Origin: Prolixibacteraceae bacterium
GTDB taxonomy: Bacteria > Bacteroidota > Bacteroidia > Bacteroidales > Prolixibacteraceae
Length of the DNA: 34,934 nt
Direction: 5' to 3'
NCBI GenBank assembly: GCA_003537645.1
Contig: DPRM01000087.1
Coordinates: 1,650-36,583 of the forward strand
Under the pieces are notes generated by a model. That model ran no database searches. It had not been told where the DNA came from and worked only from the letters and a program-made list of their open reading frames with translations. This document shows, one piece after another, positions 22,996 to 31,300 of the stretch; position 1 is the stretch's first letter, and every line of letters starts with the position of its first letter. The translations under genes and the position numbers were made by a program.

Positions 22996-24195
22996 ATGGA
23001 GAAGTACAGGGATTACACGGCGGTTGATTTTTTAAATGACGAAAGCTTTTTAAAGTGGCTGACCAATCCGGGCCAGACAGAGAACGACTTCTGGCACGAT
23101 TTTATCCAGAAGCATCCATACAAGAAAGCAGAAATTAAGGAAGCTACAGTTGTGTTTAAATTGTTTCACTCGAACGAGGAAAAGCTTGACTTAAACGAAA
23201 CCTACGAATTATGGACGCGCATTCAGCGGGAGGCGAAAGTTTCAACCCGCACTGTTTTCCTGAAATTCATGAAATATGCTGCAATTTTACTACTTGTATT
23301 CCTTTCAGGCGGAGTAACATACTATTTCATACAGCATCCCGAAAAACCTTATTATTTTGAATTGGCAGAAACAGTTCCTCCGGCAGGTAAAGAGGCACGG
23401 ATTATTTTGGCCGACGGTTCGGAGGTGTCTCTTGAAAAACAGATTTCGGAAATTTCGTACAGTACCAATGGCCGTCAACTGATTGTTAACAACGACACCA
23501 TTAATCAGCAATCGGGAACCCAGAAAGAGCAGATCAATAAAGTGATTATTCCCTACGGTAAAAAATCGATGATTGTTCTTTCCGATGGCACCAAAGTTTG
23601 GCTGAATGCAGGTAGCCAGCTCATCTATCCTTCAGTTTTCGTTAATAAAACCAGGCAGGTAATGCTCATTGGAGAAGCCTATTTCGATGTGGCTAAAAAT
23701 CCGGATAAACCTTTCATCGTCCGTGCTTCCGATATGTATGTTCATGTTGTGGGAACAAGATTCGATATTTCGGCTTATCCTGAAGATAAGATGATTCAGA
23801 CCGTACTTGAAGAAGGAAAAGTGAACCTTACCTATTCAGGAAAAGGTATCCTGAAGGAGGAATATGTGGTCGAAATGGTTCCAAATCAGAAATTTGAACT
23901 CGACATATCGACCGGACAAGCAAAAAGTCAGATGGTTGATGTAAGCAAATATGTTTCGTGGAAAGACGGAATGCTCGAATTCGATAAAGTTGATTTGATA
24001 CGCGCCTTGAAACAGGTTGAAAGGTATTATAATATCAGGATACGGCTGGCTAATCCGATGATTGGATTGTACAAATTATCAGGCAAGCTCGATTTGAAAG
24101 ACGAACCGGAAGAAGTGCTGAATGTGATTAAGCTGACAGTGCCCATCGACTGGCAGAAGAAGAGCAACGGCGACTTCGTGATCCTTGGAAAGTAA
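22996..24195 (+). CDS. FecR-type transmembrane anti-sigma factor
   Basis: A 399-residue inner membrane protein. A cytoplasmic sigma-binding region covers residues 1 to about 90 (starting MEKYRDYTAVDFLNDESFLK). One membrane helix follows near 93-111 (YAAILLLVFLSGGVTYYFI). The periplasmic FecR domain is marked by VIIPYGKKSMIVLSDGTKVW, LNAGSQLIYPSVF, VMLIGEAYFDVAKNPDKPF and VVGTRFDISAYPED. A C-terminal DUF4974/STN-like domain, FDKVDLIRALKQVERYYNIR to SGKLDLKDEPEEVLNVI, likely meets the STN domain of the SusC receptor. It holds the sigma factor inactive until the receptor signals. It lies between the sigma gene and susC. Confidence 0.94.
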   Translation: MEKYRDYTAVDFLNDESFLKWLTNPGQTENDFWHDFIQKHPYKKAEIKEATVVFKLFHSNEEKLDLNETYELWTRIQREAKVSTRTVFLKFMKYAAILLLVFLSGGVTYYFIQHPEKPYYFELAETVPPAGKEARIILADGSEVSLEKQISEISYSTNGRQLIVNNDTINQQSGTQKEQINKVIIPYGKKSMIVLSDGTKVWLNAGSQLIYPSVFVNKTRQVMLIGEAYFDVAKNPDKPFIVRASDMYVHVVGTRFDISAYPEDKMIQTVLEEGKVNLTYSGKGILKEEYVVEMVPNQKFELDISTGQAKSQMVDVSKYVSWKDGMLEFDKVDLIRALKQVERYYNIRIRLANPMIGLYKLSGKLDLKDEPEEVLNVIKLTVPIDWQKKSNGDFVILGK

Positions 24196-24218
24196 ACATC
24201 AATAAAAATCAAAAAAAA

Positions 24219-24250
24219 GATCCGGTAAATGTGGCTGCATTCCCCGGATC
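24219..24250. other. Hairpin between fecR and susC
   Basis: GATCCGG (24219-24225) pairs with CCGGATC (24244-24250), and an inner AAATG/CATT pairing extends the stem. On the plus strand no T run follows, so it is not a plain rightward terminator. On the minus strand eight T follow. It may stabilise or separate the susC message. A direct repeat GTGTATT (24261-24267 and 24274-24280) lies just after it. Confidence 0.45.
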
Positions 24251-24300
24251 AAAATAAAAAGTGTATTTGATTAGTGTATTAAACCAAACATTTCAAAAGT

Positions 24301-27300
24301 ATGAAAAAAAAGTTCTACGAACGAATCTTCCATGAGCTTGGAAGATTCAAAAAACTGTACCTTATTATGAGGCTATCTTTTATCATGTTGCTTGTCAGTT
24401 CGTTATCGGTAATTGGCAGCTCTTATTCGCAATCAACAAAGTTTTCTTTTCAGTTATCAAATACAACTGTAAAAGCTGTATTTCAGGAAATTGAGCGTAG
24501 CAGCGAGTTCATTATCGTTTATTCCGACGATATGATTGACGTCTCACGCGAAGTTTCAGTAAAAGTTTCGGATGCTAATATTGAAAAAATACTGGATCAG
24601 ATACTGAAAGTAACTAACAACGGCTATGAAATTAAAGACAGGCAGATTGTAATTACCAAGCCCAAAAGTACATCGCTGGAAGAAATGGTGGTTCAAACTG
24701 GTTTTGTGCTGAAAGGCGTTGTAAAAACTGCCGATGGGAATTCTCTGCCCGGCGCGACAGTTATGGAAAAAGGAACCAATAATGGAACAATTACTGACTT
24801 TGAAGGCGGATTTACTTTAAATGTGAGTAAGAAAAACGCTGTAATTGTGTTCTCATTCATCGGAATGAGTACCATGGAAGTGGATTACGATGGTCAGCCA
24901 GCCATGAATGTTGTAATGCGCGAAGATGCTATCGGGCTCGAAGAAGTGGTTGCTATCGGTTACGGAACTCAAACCAAACGCGAAATCTCAGGTTCGGTAA
25001 CCAATATTTCAGAAAAAAACTTTAACAAAGGCGTTACCCGCACCGGTGTCGATTTATTAAAAGGTAAAGTTGCCGGTTTAACTATTACCAGCGGAAGTGG
25101 TGATGTTACCAAAGATCAGACCATCCGTTTGCGCGGAACTTCGTCGTTAAATGCAAGTAGCCAGCCTTTTATCGTGGTTGATGGTGTGCCCGGAATGAGT
25201 TTGAATTCAGTGGCTCCGCAAGATATCGAATCGATAAGTGTGTTGAAAGATGCTTCGGCAGCTGCAATTTACGGATCGCGGTCGGCCAGCGGTGTAATTC
25301 TTATCACTACCAAAAAAGGACAGCGGAATCAAACTACCACCGAATACGATGGTTATGTGGCTGTTGACAATGTAACCAATGTTCCTGAACTTTTAAATGC
25401 ACAGGAATGGCGCGACTATGCCACAAAAAACAATATCAATACTGCCGGACTCGATAAGGGCGGAAATACCGATTGGTTCGACGAAATTATGCGTACCGGA
25501 ATTACCCAAAATCACAGCGTTTCATTGTCAGGAAGCACAAAATCGAGTAATTACAGAGCTTCAATTTCGTATTTGAATCAGGAAGGTGTAGTAAAAGACA
25601 ATGTTCTGGAACGTTACAACGCCCGCATGAGCTTTAATCAGAAAGCCCTCAACGATAAATTAGACCTGACATTTACAGGAGTAATGACGCAACGGAATTA
25701 CAGTCCGACCGACACCCGCAATTTTGTTTTGGCTTACAATATGATCCCTGTTTATCCTGTAAAGAATAGCGATGGGACGTGGTACGATAACCAGGAATAC
25801 GATCAGGGAAACCCGGTTCGTAACATTGAATACAATAATCAGGAAAATAAAAATAGTCTGTATTTCGGAAACATTAAAGCCGATCTCGACATTTTTGAAG
25901 GATTAAAAGCCAGCCTGAATATGCTGAAACAGCGTGAAAGCAATGACTACAGCCAATATTACGATTCGCAGACCGAACGCGGACGCAACGATATTGGTTA
26001 TGCACAGCGTAATTCGTGGACTGCCGACAAGAAATTGCTCGAAACAACCCTTAATTACAAGAAAGTAATCGAAAATCATAATATGAATTTCCTGGCAGGT
26101 TATTCTTATGAAGATAATTATTATCAGAACATGGGCGCTCAAAACCGCCAGTTTGTAACCGATCTTTTTGGAGCCAATAATTTAAGCGCCGGAGAAAACC
26201 TTCGTTCGGGCGATGTTTGGTCTGGAAAAAATATGAACAAACTTATTTCTTTCTTCGGAAGGGTAAATTATACGCTGCTCGAAAAATATGTTCTGACCGC
26301 ATCAATCAGACGCGATGGTTCTTCAAAATTTGGTAAGAATCACCAGTGGGGTACATTCCCTTCTGTTTCGGCAGCATGGCACATGAAAGAGGAATCGTTC
26401 CTTAAGAATGTTGATGCGCTCGACGATCTGAAATTCAGACTTGGTTATGGAGTTTCGGGTAATCAGGATGGACTTGATCCTTACTTGTCGCTTCCTCTGT
26501 ATGGAAAAGCAGGTCAGTATTACGACAATGGCAAATGGTACAGCGCTTACGAATTCAGTCAGAACGAAAATCCTGATCTTCGCTGGGAACAAACTTCGAT
26601 GTTTAACGTCGGATTCGACTATAGTTTCTTTAACGGACGGATCAATGGTAGCATTGATTATTACAACAAGAATACCGACGATTTGCTCTACACTTATTCC
26701 GTACCACAACCACCATACCTGAAAGGTACAATGATGGCCAATGTAGGTTCGATGAATAACAAAGGGGTTGAGTTTATGGTAAGTGGCGACATTGTCCGGA
26801 AAGACGATTTCAGATGGAACACTACATTCAATATTGCCCATAATAAAAACGAAATTACCAGCTTGTCGAACGATCAGTTCACTACCAGCGCCATTAAAAC
26901 CGGATCTGCCTGGATTCGTGGCGGATCAAACAACACAACTCATATTGTGGAAGAAGGTAAAGAACTTGGTACTTTCTACGGATGGCTTTGTACAGGCATT
27001 GACAGTGATGGTAAATACATTATGGACGATATGATTGACGGAAAAGCTGGTCTGACAGACGAAGACCGTACTTATATCGGATCTGCACAACCAGATTTTA
27101 CTTATGGTCTGGCAAATGTTATTTCGTATAAAAACTGGGAAATGAATTTCTTTTTCCGCGGAGTTTATGGAAATGATGTATTGAATTTCTCGAAGATGTC
27201 GTATGCTACAACACAATGGCTGCCTGGAGCAAATGTGCTGAAAGAATCGCTCACTATCGGGCTGAAGGAAAGTCCAAGATACAACAGCTACTACATTGAA

Positions 27301-27537
27301 GATGGTTCGTTCCTAAGATTAGACAATGCCAGTGTTGCCTATAATTTTGACACCAAAGGCTTTTATGGAATCAAAAAATTAAGAGTTTATGTGACCGGAC
27401 AAAACTTGTTTGTAATTACTAAATACACAGGTTTAGATCCTGAAATCGAAATGTCGGGTCTTGATCCGGGTGTTGAAGGTCGCGAATACTATCCGAAATC
27501 AAGAACTTTCTCAGTAGGCGTAAACCTTAGTTTCTAA
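24301..27537 (+). CDS. SusC-type TonB-dependent outer membrane receptor with STN domain
   Basis: A 1078-residue outer membrane transporter that imports oligosaccharides with SusD as its lid, driven by TonB. The long signal sequence (hydrophobic core LYLIMRLSFIMLLVSSLSVI) is followed by an STN domain at about residues 47-120 (VKAVFQEIERSSEFIIVYSD). A CarboxypepD_reg-like domain (GVVKTADGNSLPGATVMEKG, about 137-207), the SusC motif GYGTQTKREISGSVT, the TonB plug with PFIVVDGVPG and IYGSRSASGVILITTKKG, and a barrel ending in aromatic LSF complete it. The STN domain marks it as a transducer, so ligand binding should signal through FecR to the ECF sigma factor. The length and layout are complete. 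Confidence 0.96.
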   Translation: MKKKFYERIFHELGRFKKLYLIMRLSFIMLLVSSLSVIGSSYSQSTKFSFQLSNTTVKAVFQEIERSSEFIIVYSDDMIDVSREVSVKVSDANIEKILDQILKVTNNGYEIKDRQIVITKPKSTSLEEMVVQTGFVLKGVVKTADGNSLPGATVMEKGTNNGTITDFEGGFTLNVSKKNAVIVFSFIGMSTMEVDYDGQPAMNVVMREDAIGLEEVVAIGYGTQTKREISGSVTNISEKNFNKGVTRTGVDLLKGKVAGLTITSGSGDVTKDQTIRLRGTSSLNASSQPFIVVDGVPGMSLNSVAPQDIESISVLKDASAAAIYGSRSASGVILITTKKGQRNQTTTEYDGYVAVDNVTNVPELLNAQEWRDYATKNNINTAGLDKGGNTDWFDEIMRTGITQNHSVSLSGSTKSSNYRASISYLNQEGVVKDNVLERYNARMSFNQKALNDKLDLTFTGVMTQRNYSPTDTRNFVLAYNMIPVYPVKNSDGTWYDNQEYDQGNPVRNIEYNNQENKNSLYFGNIKADLDIFEGLKASLNMLKQRESNDYSQYYDSQTERGRNDIGYAQRNSWTADKKLLETTLNYKKVIENHNMNFLAGYSYEDNYYQNMGAQNRQFVTDLFGANNLSAGENLRSGDVWSGKNMNKLISFFGRVNYTLLEKYVLTASIRRDGSSKFGKNHQWGTFPSVSAAWHMKEESFLKNVDALDDLKFRLGYGVSGNQDGLDPYLSLPLYGKAGQYYDNGKWYSAYEFSQNENPDLRWEQTSMFNVGFDYSFFNGRINGSIDYYNKNTDDLLYTYSVPQPPYLKGTMMANVGSMNNKGVEFMVSGDIVRKDDFRWNTTFNIAHNKNEITSLSNDQFTTSAIKTGSAWIRGGSNNTTHIVEEGKELGTFYGWLCTGIDSDGKYIMDDMIDGKAGLTDEDRTYIGSAQPDFTYGLANVISYKNWEMNFFFRGVYGNDVLNFSKMSYATTQWLPGANVLKESLTIGLKESPRYNSYYIEDGSFLRLDNASVAYNFDTKGFYGIKKLRVYVTGQNLFVITKYTGLDPEIEMSGLDPGVEGREYYPKSRTFSVGVNLSF

Positions 27538-27557
27538 ACTCTTAAAATTTAAACAAC

Positions 27558-29090
27558 ATGAAAAATAGTAAAATATTCATTTTCATAGCTGTCGTAATCG
27601 CAACCCTTGGTTTTCCGGGTTGTACAAACCTCGATGAAGAAGTTTTCGACAAGCTCCCTGTTGACCAATTCGGAAAAAACACAAAAGAGGTTAACTCGTT
27701 GATTGCCCCTATATACAGGACCTTGAAAAATATCTATCCCAGCAATTTTTTCCTGCTTAGCGAATGTTCATCCGATATGGCGATAACTCCAACCCGCAAG
27801 GGTGGTGACTGGTGGGATGGCGGCCAGTTCAAGGAATTGCGTTTTCATACCTGGACTCCATCAACCAGTGTAGTCGTTGGTTCATATAATTCAGCCGTTT
27901 CGGCCATTACGCTTTGTAACAAGATTTATGCAATGATCAATGAAAATCCTGCCATTGAAAACAAGGATCAGATTATTGCAGAAATCCGCGGAGTAAGGGC
28001 ATTCTGGTATTATATGCTGCTCGATTATTACGGAAACGTACCAATCGTAACCGACTTTAACGAGAAAGAACTGCCTAAAACCAAAACAAGGGCCGAAGTC
28101 TATACATTTGTACTTAGCGAACTAAATGCAATTAAAGACGTTGTAAGAACCGATGTTTCCTCTTCCAGTTATGGAAAAATAACAAAGGGTGTTGTCAACA
28201 CCTTGTTGGCTAAGATGTACCTCAATGCAATGGTTTGGAATCCTGCCGGAGGCGCTAAATGGCAGGAATGTATTGCAGCCTGCAATGCAGTTATGAGCAT
28301 GAATTATCTGATAGAGCCAAGTTTCAGACAAAGTTTTATCGTTAAAAACCAAAACTCCCAGGAAATTATATTCCCGATTGTATTCAGTACCAGCGATGGT
28401 GGTAATCATATTGCACAACGTACACTTCACTACCTTGCTGCTCCTTCGTTAGGTCTGAAAATTGGAACATGGAATGGGATTTGCGCCATGCCTGACTTTG
28501 TAAAGGCTTATGATGCCGCTGATAAGCGTATCGGATGGTCATTCCTTACCGGAGCTATGAAAGATCCTGCAACAGGCAATACCTATGTTACTGCGCATGG
28601 TCGTCCACTTATTCATACCATTGATGTTACCATGAAATATGGTTTCGATGCCGATGGATGGGGACAAACCGAGCAGGAAGATGGCGCGCGTTGCTGGAAA
28701 TGGGAATTTGAAAGTGGCCAGAACGGCGATGCTGAAAATGATATGGCAATCTTCAGGCTTGCTGATGTTTACTTAATGAAAGCAGAAGCATTGGTTCGTT
28801 CAGGCGGCGATATTGCAGAAGCTACCCGTTTGGTAAATGTTATCCGCAAAAGAGCTTTTGACGATCCTTCAAAGCTTAAAACTACTGTTACCCTTGATGA
28901 TGTGTACAATGAAAGAAGATACGAACTTGCATGGGAAATTAGCTCACGTCAGGATATGATTAGGTTTGGAACTTTCCTTAACGCGATTCCAAACTGGAAA
29001 AGTGTTACCGCATCAAAATGCCTGTTATTCCCGATACCTCGTACAGCAAGGGATGCTAACCCGAACTTAACTCAAAACCCAGGTTATTAA
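27558..29090 (+). CDS. SusD/RagB-type glycan-binding lipoprotein
   Basis: A 510-residue surface lipoprotein that binds glycans and caps the SusC transporter. The signal peptide ends in the lipobox GFPGC (Cys near residue 22), and the acidic NLDEEVFD just after it fits the signal for export to the cell surface in Bacteroidota. Family features include IIAEIRGVRAFWYYMLLDYY with GNVPIV, KTKTRAEVYTFVLSEL, the TPR-like VVNTLLAKMYLNAMVWN, the C-terminal FRLADVYLMKAEALVRSGGD, VYNERRYELAWEISSRQDMI and LFPIPRTARDANPNLTQNPG. It starts 20 bases after susC in one operon and ends in a terminator. Confidence 0.95.
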   Translation: MKNSKIFIFIAVVIATLGFPGCTNLDEEVFDKLPVDQFGKNTKEVNSLIAPIYRTLKNIYPSNFFLLSECSSDMAITPTRKGGDWWDGGQFKELRFHTWTPSTSVVVGSYNSAVSAITLCNKIYAMINENPAIENKDQIIAEIRGVRAFWYYMLLDYYGNVPIVTDFNEKELPKTKTRAEVYTFVLSELNAIKDVVRTDVSSSSYGKITKGVVNTLLAKMYLNAMVWNPAGGAKWQECIAACNAVMSMNYLIEPSFRQSFIVKNQNSQEIIFPIVFSTSDGGNHIAQRTLHYLAAPSLGLKIGTWNGICAMPDFVKAYDAADKRIGWSFLTGAMKDPATGNTYVTAHGRPLIHTIDVTMKYGFDADGWGQTEQEDGARCWKWEFESGQNGDAENDMAIFRLADVYLMKAEALVRSGGDIAEATRLVNVIRKRAFDDPSKLKTTVTLDDVYNERRYELAWEISSRQDMIRFGTFLNAIPNWKSVTASKCLLFPIPRTARDANPNLTQNPGY

Positions 29091-29115
29091 CCTGCAGCTT
29101 AATGCGAATAATCCG

Positions 29116-29148
29116 GCGGTCTCCCAGAGGGGAGGCCGCTTTTTTTTT
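29116..29148 (+). terminator. Rho-independent terminator of susC-susD
   Basis: The stem GCGGTCTCCC/GGGAGGCCGC (29116-29125 with 29130-29139, one T-G wobble) is followed by nine T. It separates susCD from the GH51 gene, which has its own promoter. Confidence 0.9.
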
Positions 29149-29165
29149 ATTCAATAAGTAAAAAC

Positions 29166-29198
29166 TTGCAATAAGTGTGTTCTGTACAATTATATTTG
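29166..29198 (+). promoter_or_regulatory. Promoter of the GH51 gene
   Basis: TTG (29166-29168), 22 bases, then TATATTTG (29191-29198). The start site would be near 29205, with a 28-base leader. The -33 side reads TTGCAATAAG, close to TTGCATAAG in the next promoter at 31237. Confidence 0.6.
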
Positions 29199-29232
29199 CA
29201 CCTAATTATTAACCTTTTTAGCCAACTGCGAT

Positions 29233-31197
29233 ATGAAACTAAAATTCTCTATTTTCCTGATTTTCCTTCTTTTTGCCGGAATTTCTGGCACCTTGGCACA
29301 AACCAAAACGCTGGTTGTAAAAGCTGCTTCTCCAGTAACTCCGATTCAGCCAACAATGTGGGGGCTATTTTTCGAAGACATCAATTTTGCTGCCGATGGC
29401 GGTATTTATGCCGAACTGGTAAAAAACCGCTCGTTCGAATTCTATAAACCTTTGATGGGCTGGAAGAAAACCGGAGAAGAATATGTGGGGCAGTTCCAGA
29501 TCATTAATAGTCAGAATGAAAATAATCCGCGCTTTTTGCGGCTCGAATCGCTTCAGGGAAAAGAACTTGGATTGGTTAACGAGGGTTTTCGCGGAATGGG
29601 CGTGAAGGCTGGCGAGAACTACCTGTTTTCGGTATTTGCGCGCCAAAGCGAAGGCATTTCTGCATTGAAAGTGGAGCTGCTCGACACGGAAGGAAAGGTT
29701 ATCGGACAAACCGAGGTGAAAAATTTTTCAGGAGAATGGAATAAATACGAGACTAAATTTACCTGTTCGGCGAACAATTCAACGGCAAATCTGCGCGTAA
29801 CACTTTCAGGAAAAGGAGTGCTCGAAATCGACATGGTTTCGTTGTTTCCTGAAAATACTTTTAAGAACCGTAAAAATGGGTTGCGTGCCGATATGGTGCA
29901 AAAGCTGGCCGACCTGAAACCCGGATTTCTGCGCTTCCCGGGCGGCTGTATTGTTGAAGGACACGAACTCGAAACCCGCTACCAGTGGAAGAAGACTGTT
30001 GGCAATGTTGAAGACCGCCAAATGATTGTCAATCGTTGGAATACCGAATTTGCACACCGCAATGCTCCCGATTATTTCCAGTCGTATGGACTTGGATTTT
30101 ACGAATACTTTTTGCTTTCGGAAGACATTGGCGCCGAGCCGCTTCCAATTCTGAACTGTGGAATGGCCTGCCAGTTCAACTCCTGCGAATTGGTGCCGCT
30201 GGATGCGCTCGATCCATACATTCAGGATGTGCTCGACCTGATTGAGTTTGCGAATGGTACAACTACTACCAAATGGGGAAAACTGCGTGCTGAAATGGGG
30301 CATCCGGAACCATTTAATATGAAGATGGTAGGAGTTGGCAACGAACAGTGGGGAACTCAATATGTCGATCGCTTAAAAATATTCCTGAAAGTTTTGAATG
30401 AAAAACATCCTGAAATCATTTTCGTGGGTGGATCTGGTCCATCGCCTGATGGAAAGGATTTTGACTATTTGTGGCCAGAGATGCGCCAACTGGGAGTGAA
30501 GCTGGTTGACGAGCATTATTACCGCAGTCCGGATTGGTTTTTGCAAAACGCCGCCCGCTACGATTCATACGACCGCAAAGGCCCGAAAGTTTTTGCAGGC
30601 GAATATGCCGCCCACGATAAAGAGGAAAAAGATGCCGAATCGCGCAATACATGGAAAAGCGCCCTGGCCGAAGCTGCATTTATGACCGGGCTGGAACGCA
30701 ATGCCGATGTGGTACATTTGGCTTCGTATGCACCGCTTTTCGGAAATGTAAATGCATGGCAGTGGCGCCCCGATCTTATTTGGTTTGATAACGAACATGT
30801 GGTGGCCACTCCGAATTATTACGTGCAGAAAATATTCTCGACCAATGCAGGTACTGACGTCGTTTCGGCTTTGGTTGATGGCAAACCGCTTACCGGGCAG
30901 GATAGTTTGTATTCAAGCGCAATCATCGACTCAAAAACTTCGGAGCTGGTGGTGAAAATGGTGAATGTGGGTAAAAAACCTGCAAGCCTGAATTTATCGG
31001 TTGAAGGACGCAAAGTGTTGGCAGGCGAAATCAGACTTCAGGTATTGACAAACGAAGATTTAACGGCTTACAACCATATTGGTAAACCTGAAATAGTATC
31101 ACCTGTTGAGCGGAAAATAAAGATTTCAGGAAAGAAAATTCTATTTGAACTTGATGCTTATTCGGTTACAGTTGCAAGAATTCCTTTGAAGAAATAA
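29233..31197 (+). CDS. Secreted GH51 alpha-L-arabinofuranosidase
   Basis: Releases terminal arabinofuranose from arabinan, arabinoxylan or their oligomers. The 654-residue protein has a signal peptide (MKLKFSIFLIFLLFAGISGT, ending LAQ) and the GH51 opening PTMWGLFFEDINFAADGGIYAE without the last residues quoted together. A carbohydrate-binding-module-like beta domain lies at about residues 85-210. The catalytic barrel follows, with GFLRFPGGCIVEGHE, the acid/base Glu371 in VGVGNEQWG and the nucleophile Glu457 in FAGEYAAHD. A C-terminal beta domain (about 530-654) is the usual GH51 C domain. Both catalytic residues are present, so it should be active. Location in the periplasm or at the surface is inferred from the Sec signal. 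Confidence 0.93.
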   Translation: MKLKFSIFLIFLLFAGISGTLAQTKTLVVKAASPVTPIQPTMWGLFFEDINFAADGGIYAELVKNRSFEFYKPLMGWKKTGEEYVGQFQIINSQNENNPRFLRLESLQGKELGLVNEGFRGMGVKAGENYLFSVFARQSEGISALKVELLDTEGKVIGQTEVKNFSGEWNKYETKFTCSANNSTANLRVTLSGKGVLEIDMVSLFPENTFKNRKNGLRADMVQKLADLKPGFLRFPGGCIVEGHELETRYQWKKTVGNVEDRQMIVNRWNTEFAHRNAPDYFQSYGLGFYEYFLLSEDIGAEPLPILNCGMACQFNSCELVPLDALDPYIQDVLDLIEFANGTTTTKWGKLRAEMGHPEPFNMKMVGVGNEQWGTQYVDRLKIFLKVLNEKHPEIIFVGGSGPSPDGKDFDYLWPEMRQLGVKLVDEHYYRSPDWFLQNAARYDSYDRKGPKVFAGEYAAHDKEEKDAESRNTWKSALAEAAFMTGLERNADVVHLASYAPLFGNVNAWQWRPDLIWFDNEHVVATPNYYVQKIFSTNAGTDVVSALVDGKPLTGQDSLYSSAIIDSKTSELVVKMVNVGKKPASLNLSVEGRKVLAGEIRLQVLTNEDLTAYNHIGKPEIVSPVERKIKISGKKILFELDAYSVTVARIPLKK

Positions 31198-31236
31198 AAT
31201 GTCATTTCCTGATGAGGATAATCTTGGATCAATCGA

Positions 31237-31274
31237 TTGCATAAGTTTGCAATGTTGCTAATTTTGTTGCAATG
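31237..31274 (+). promoter_or_regulatory. Promoter of the Gfo/Idh/MocA gene with a repeated TTGCAATG
   Basis: TTG (31237-31239), 19 bases, then TAATTTTG (31259-31266) form a close match to the consensus; the start would be near 31273. TTGCAATG occurs twice, at 31247-31254 and 31267-31274, exactly 20 bases apart, on both sides of the -7 box. That arrangement could be an operator. Confidence 0.55.
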
Positions 31275-31300
31275 AATTTTCTAAACCAAAAAAACATACA

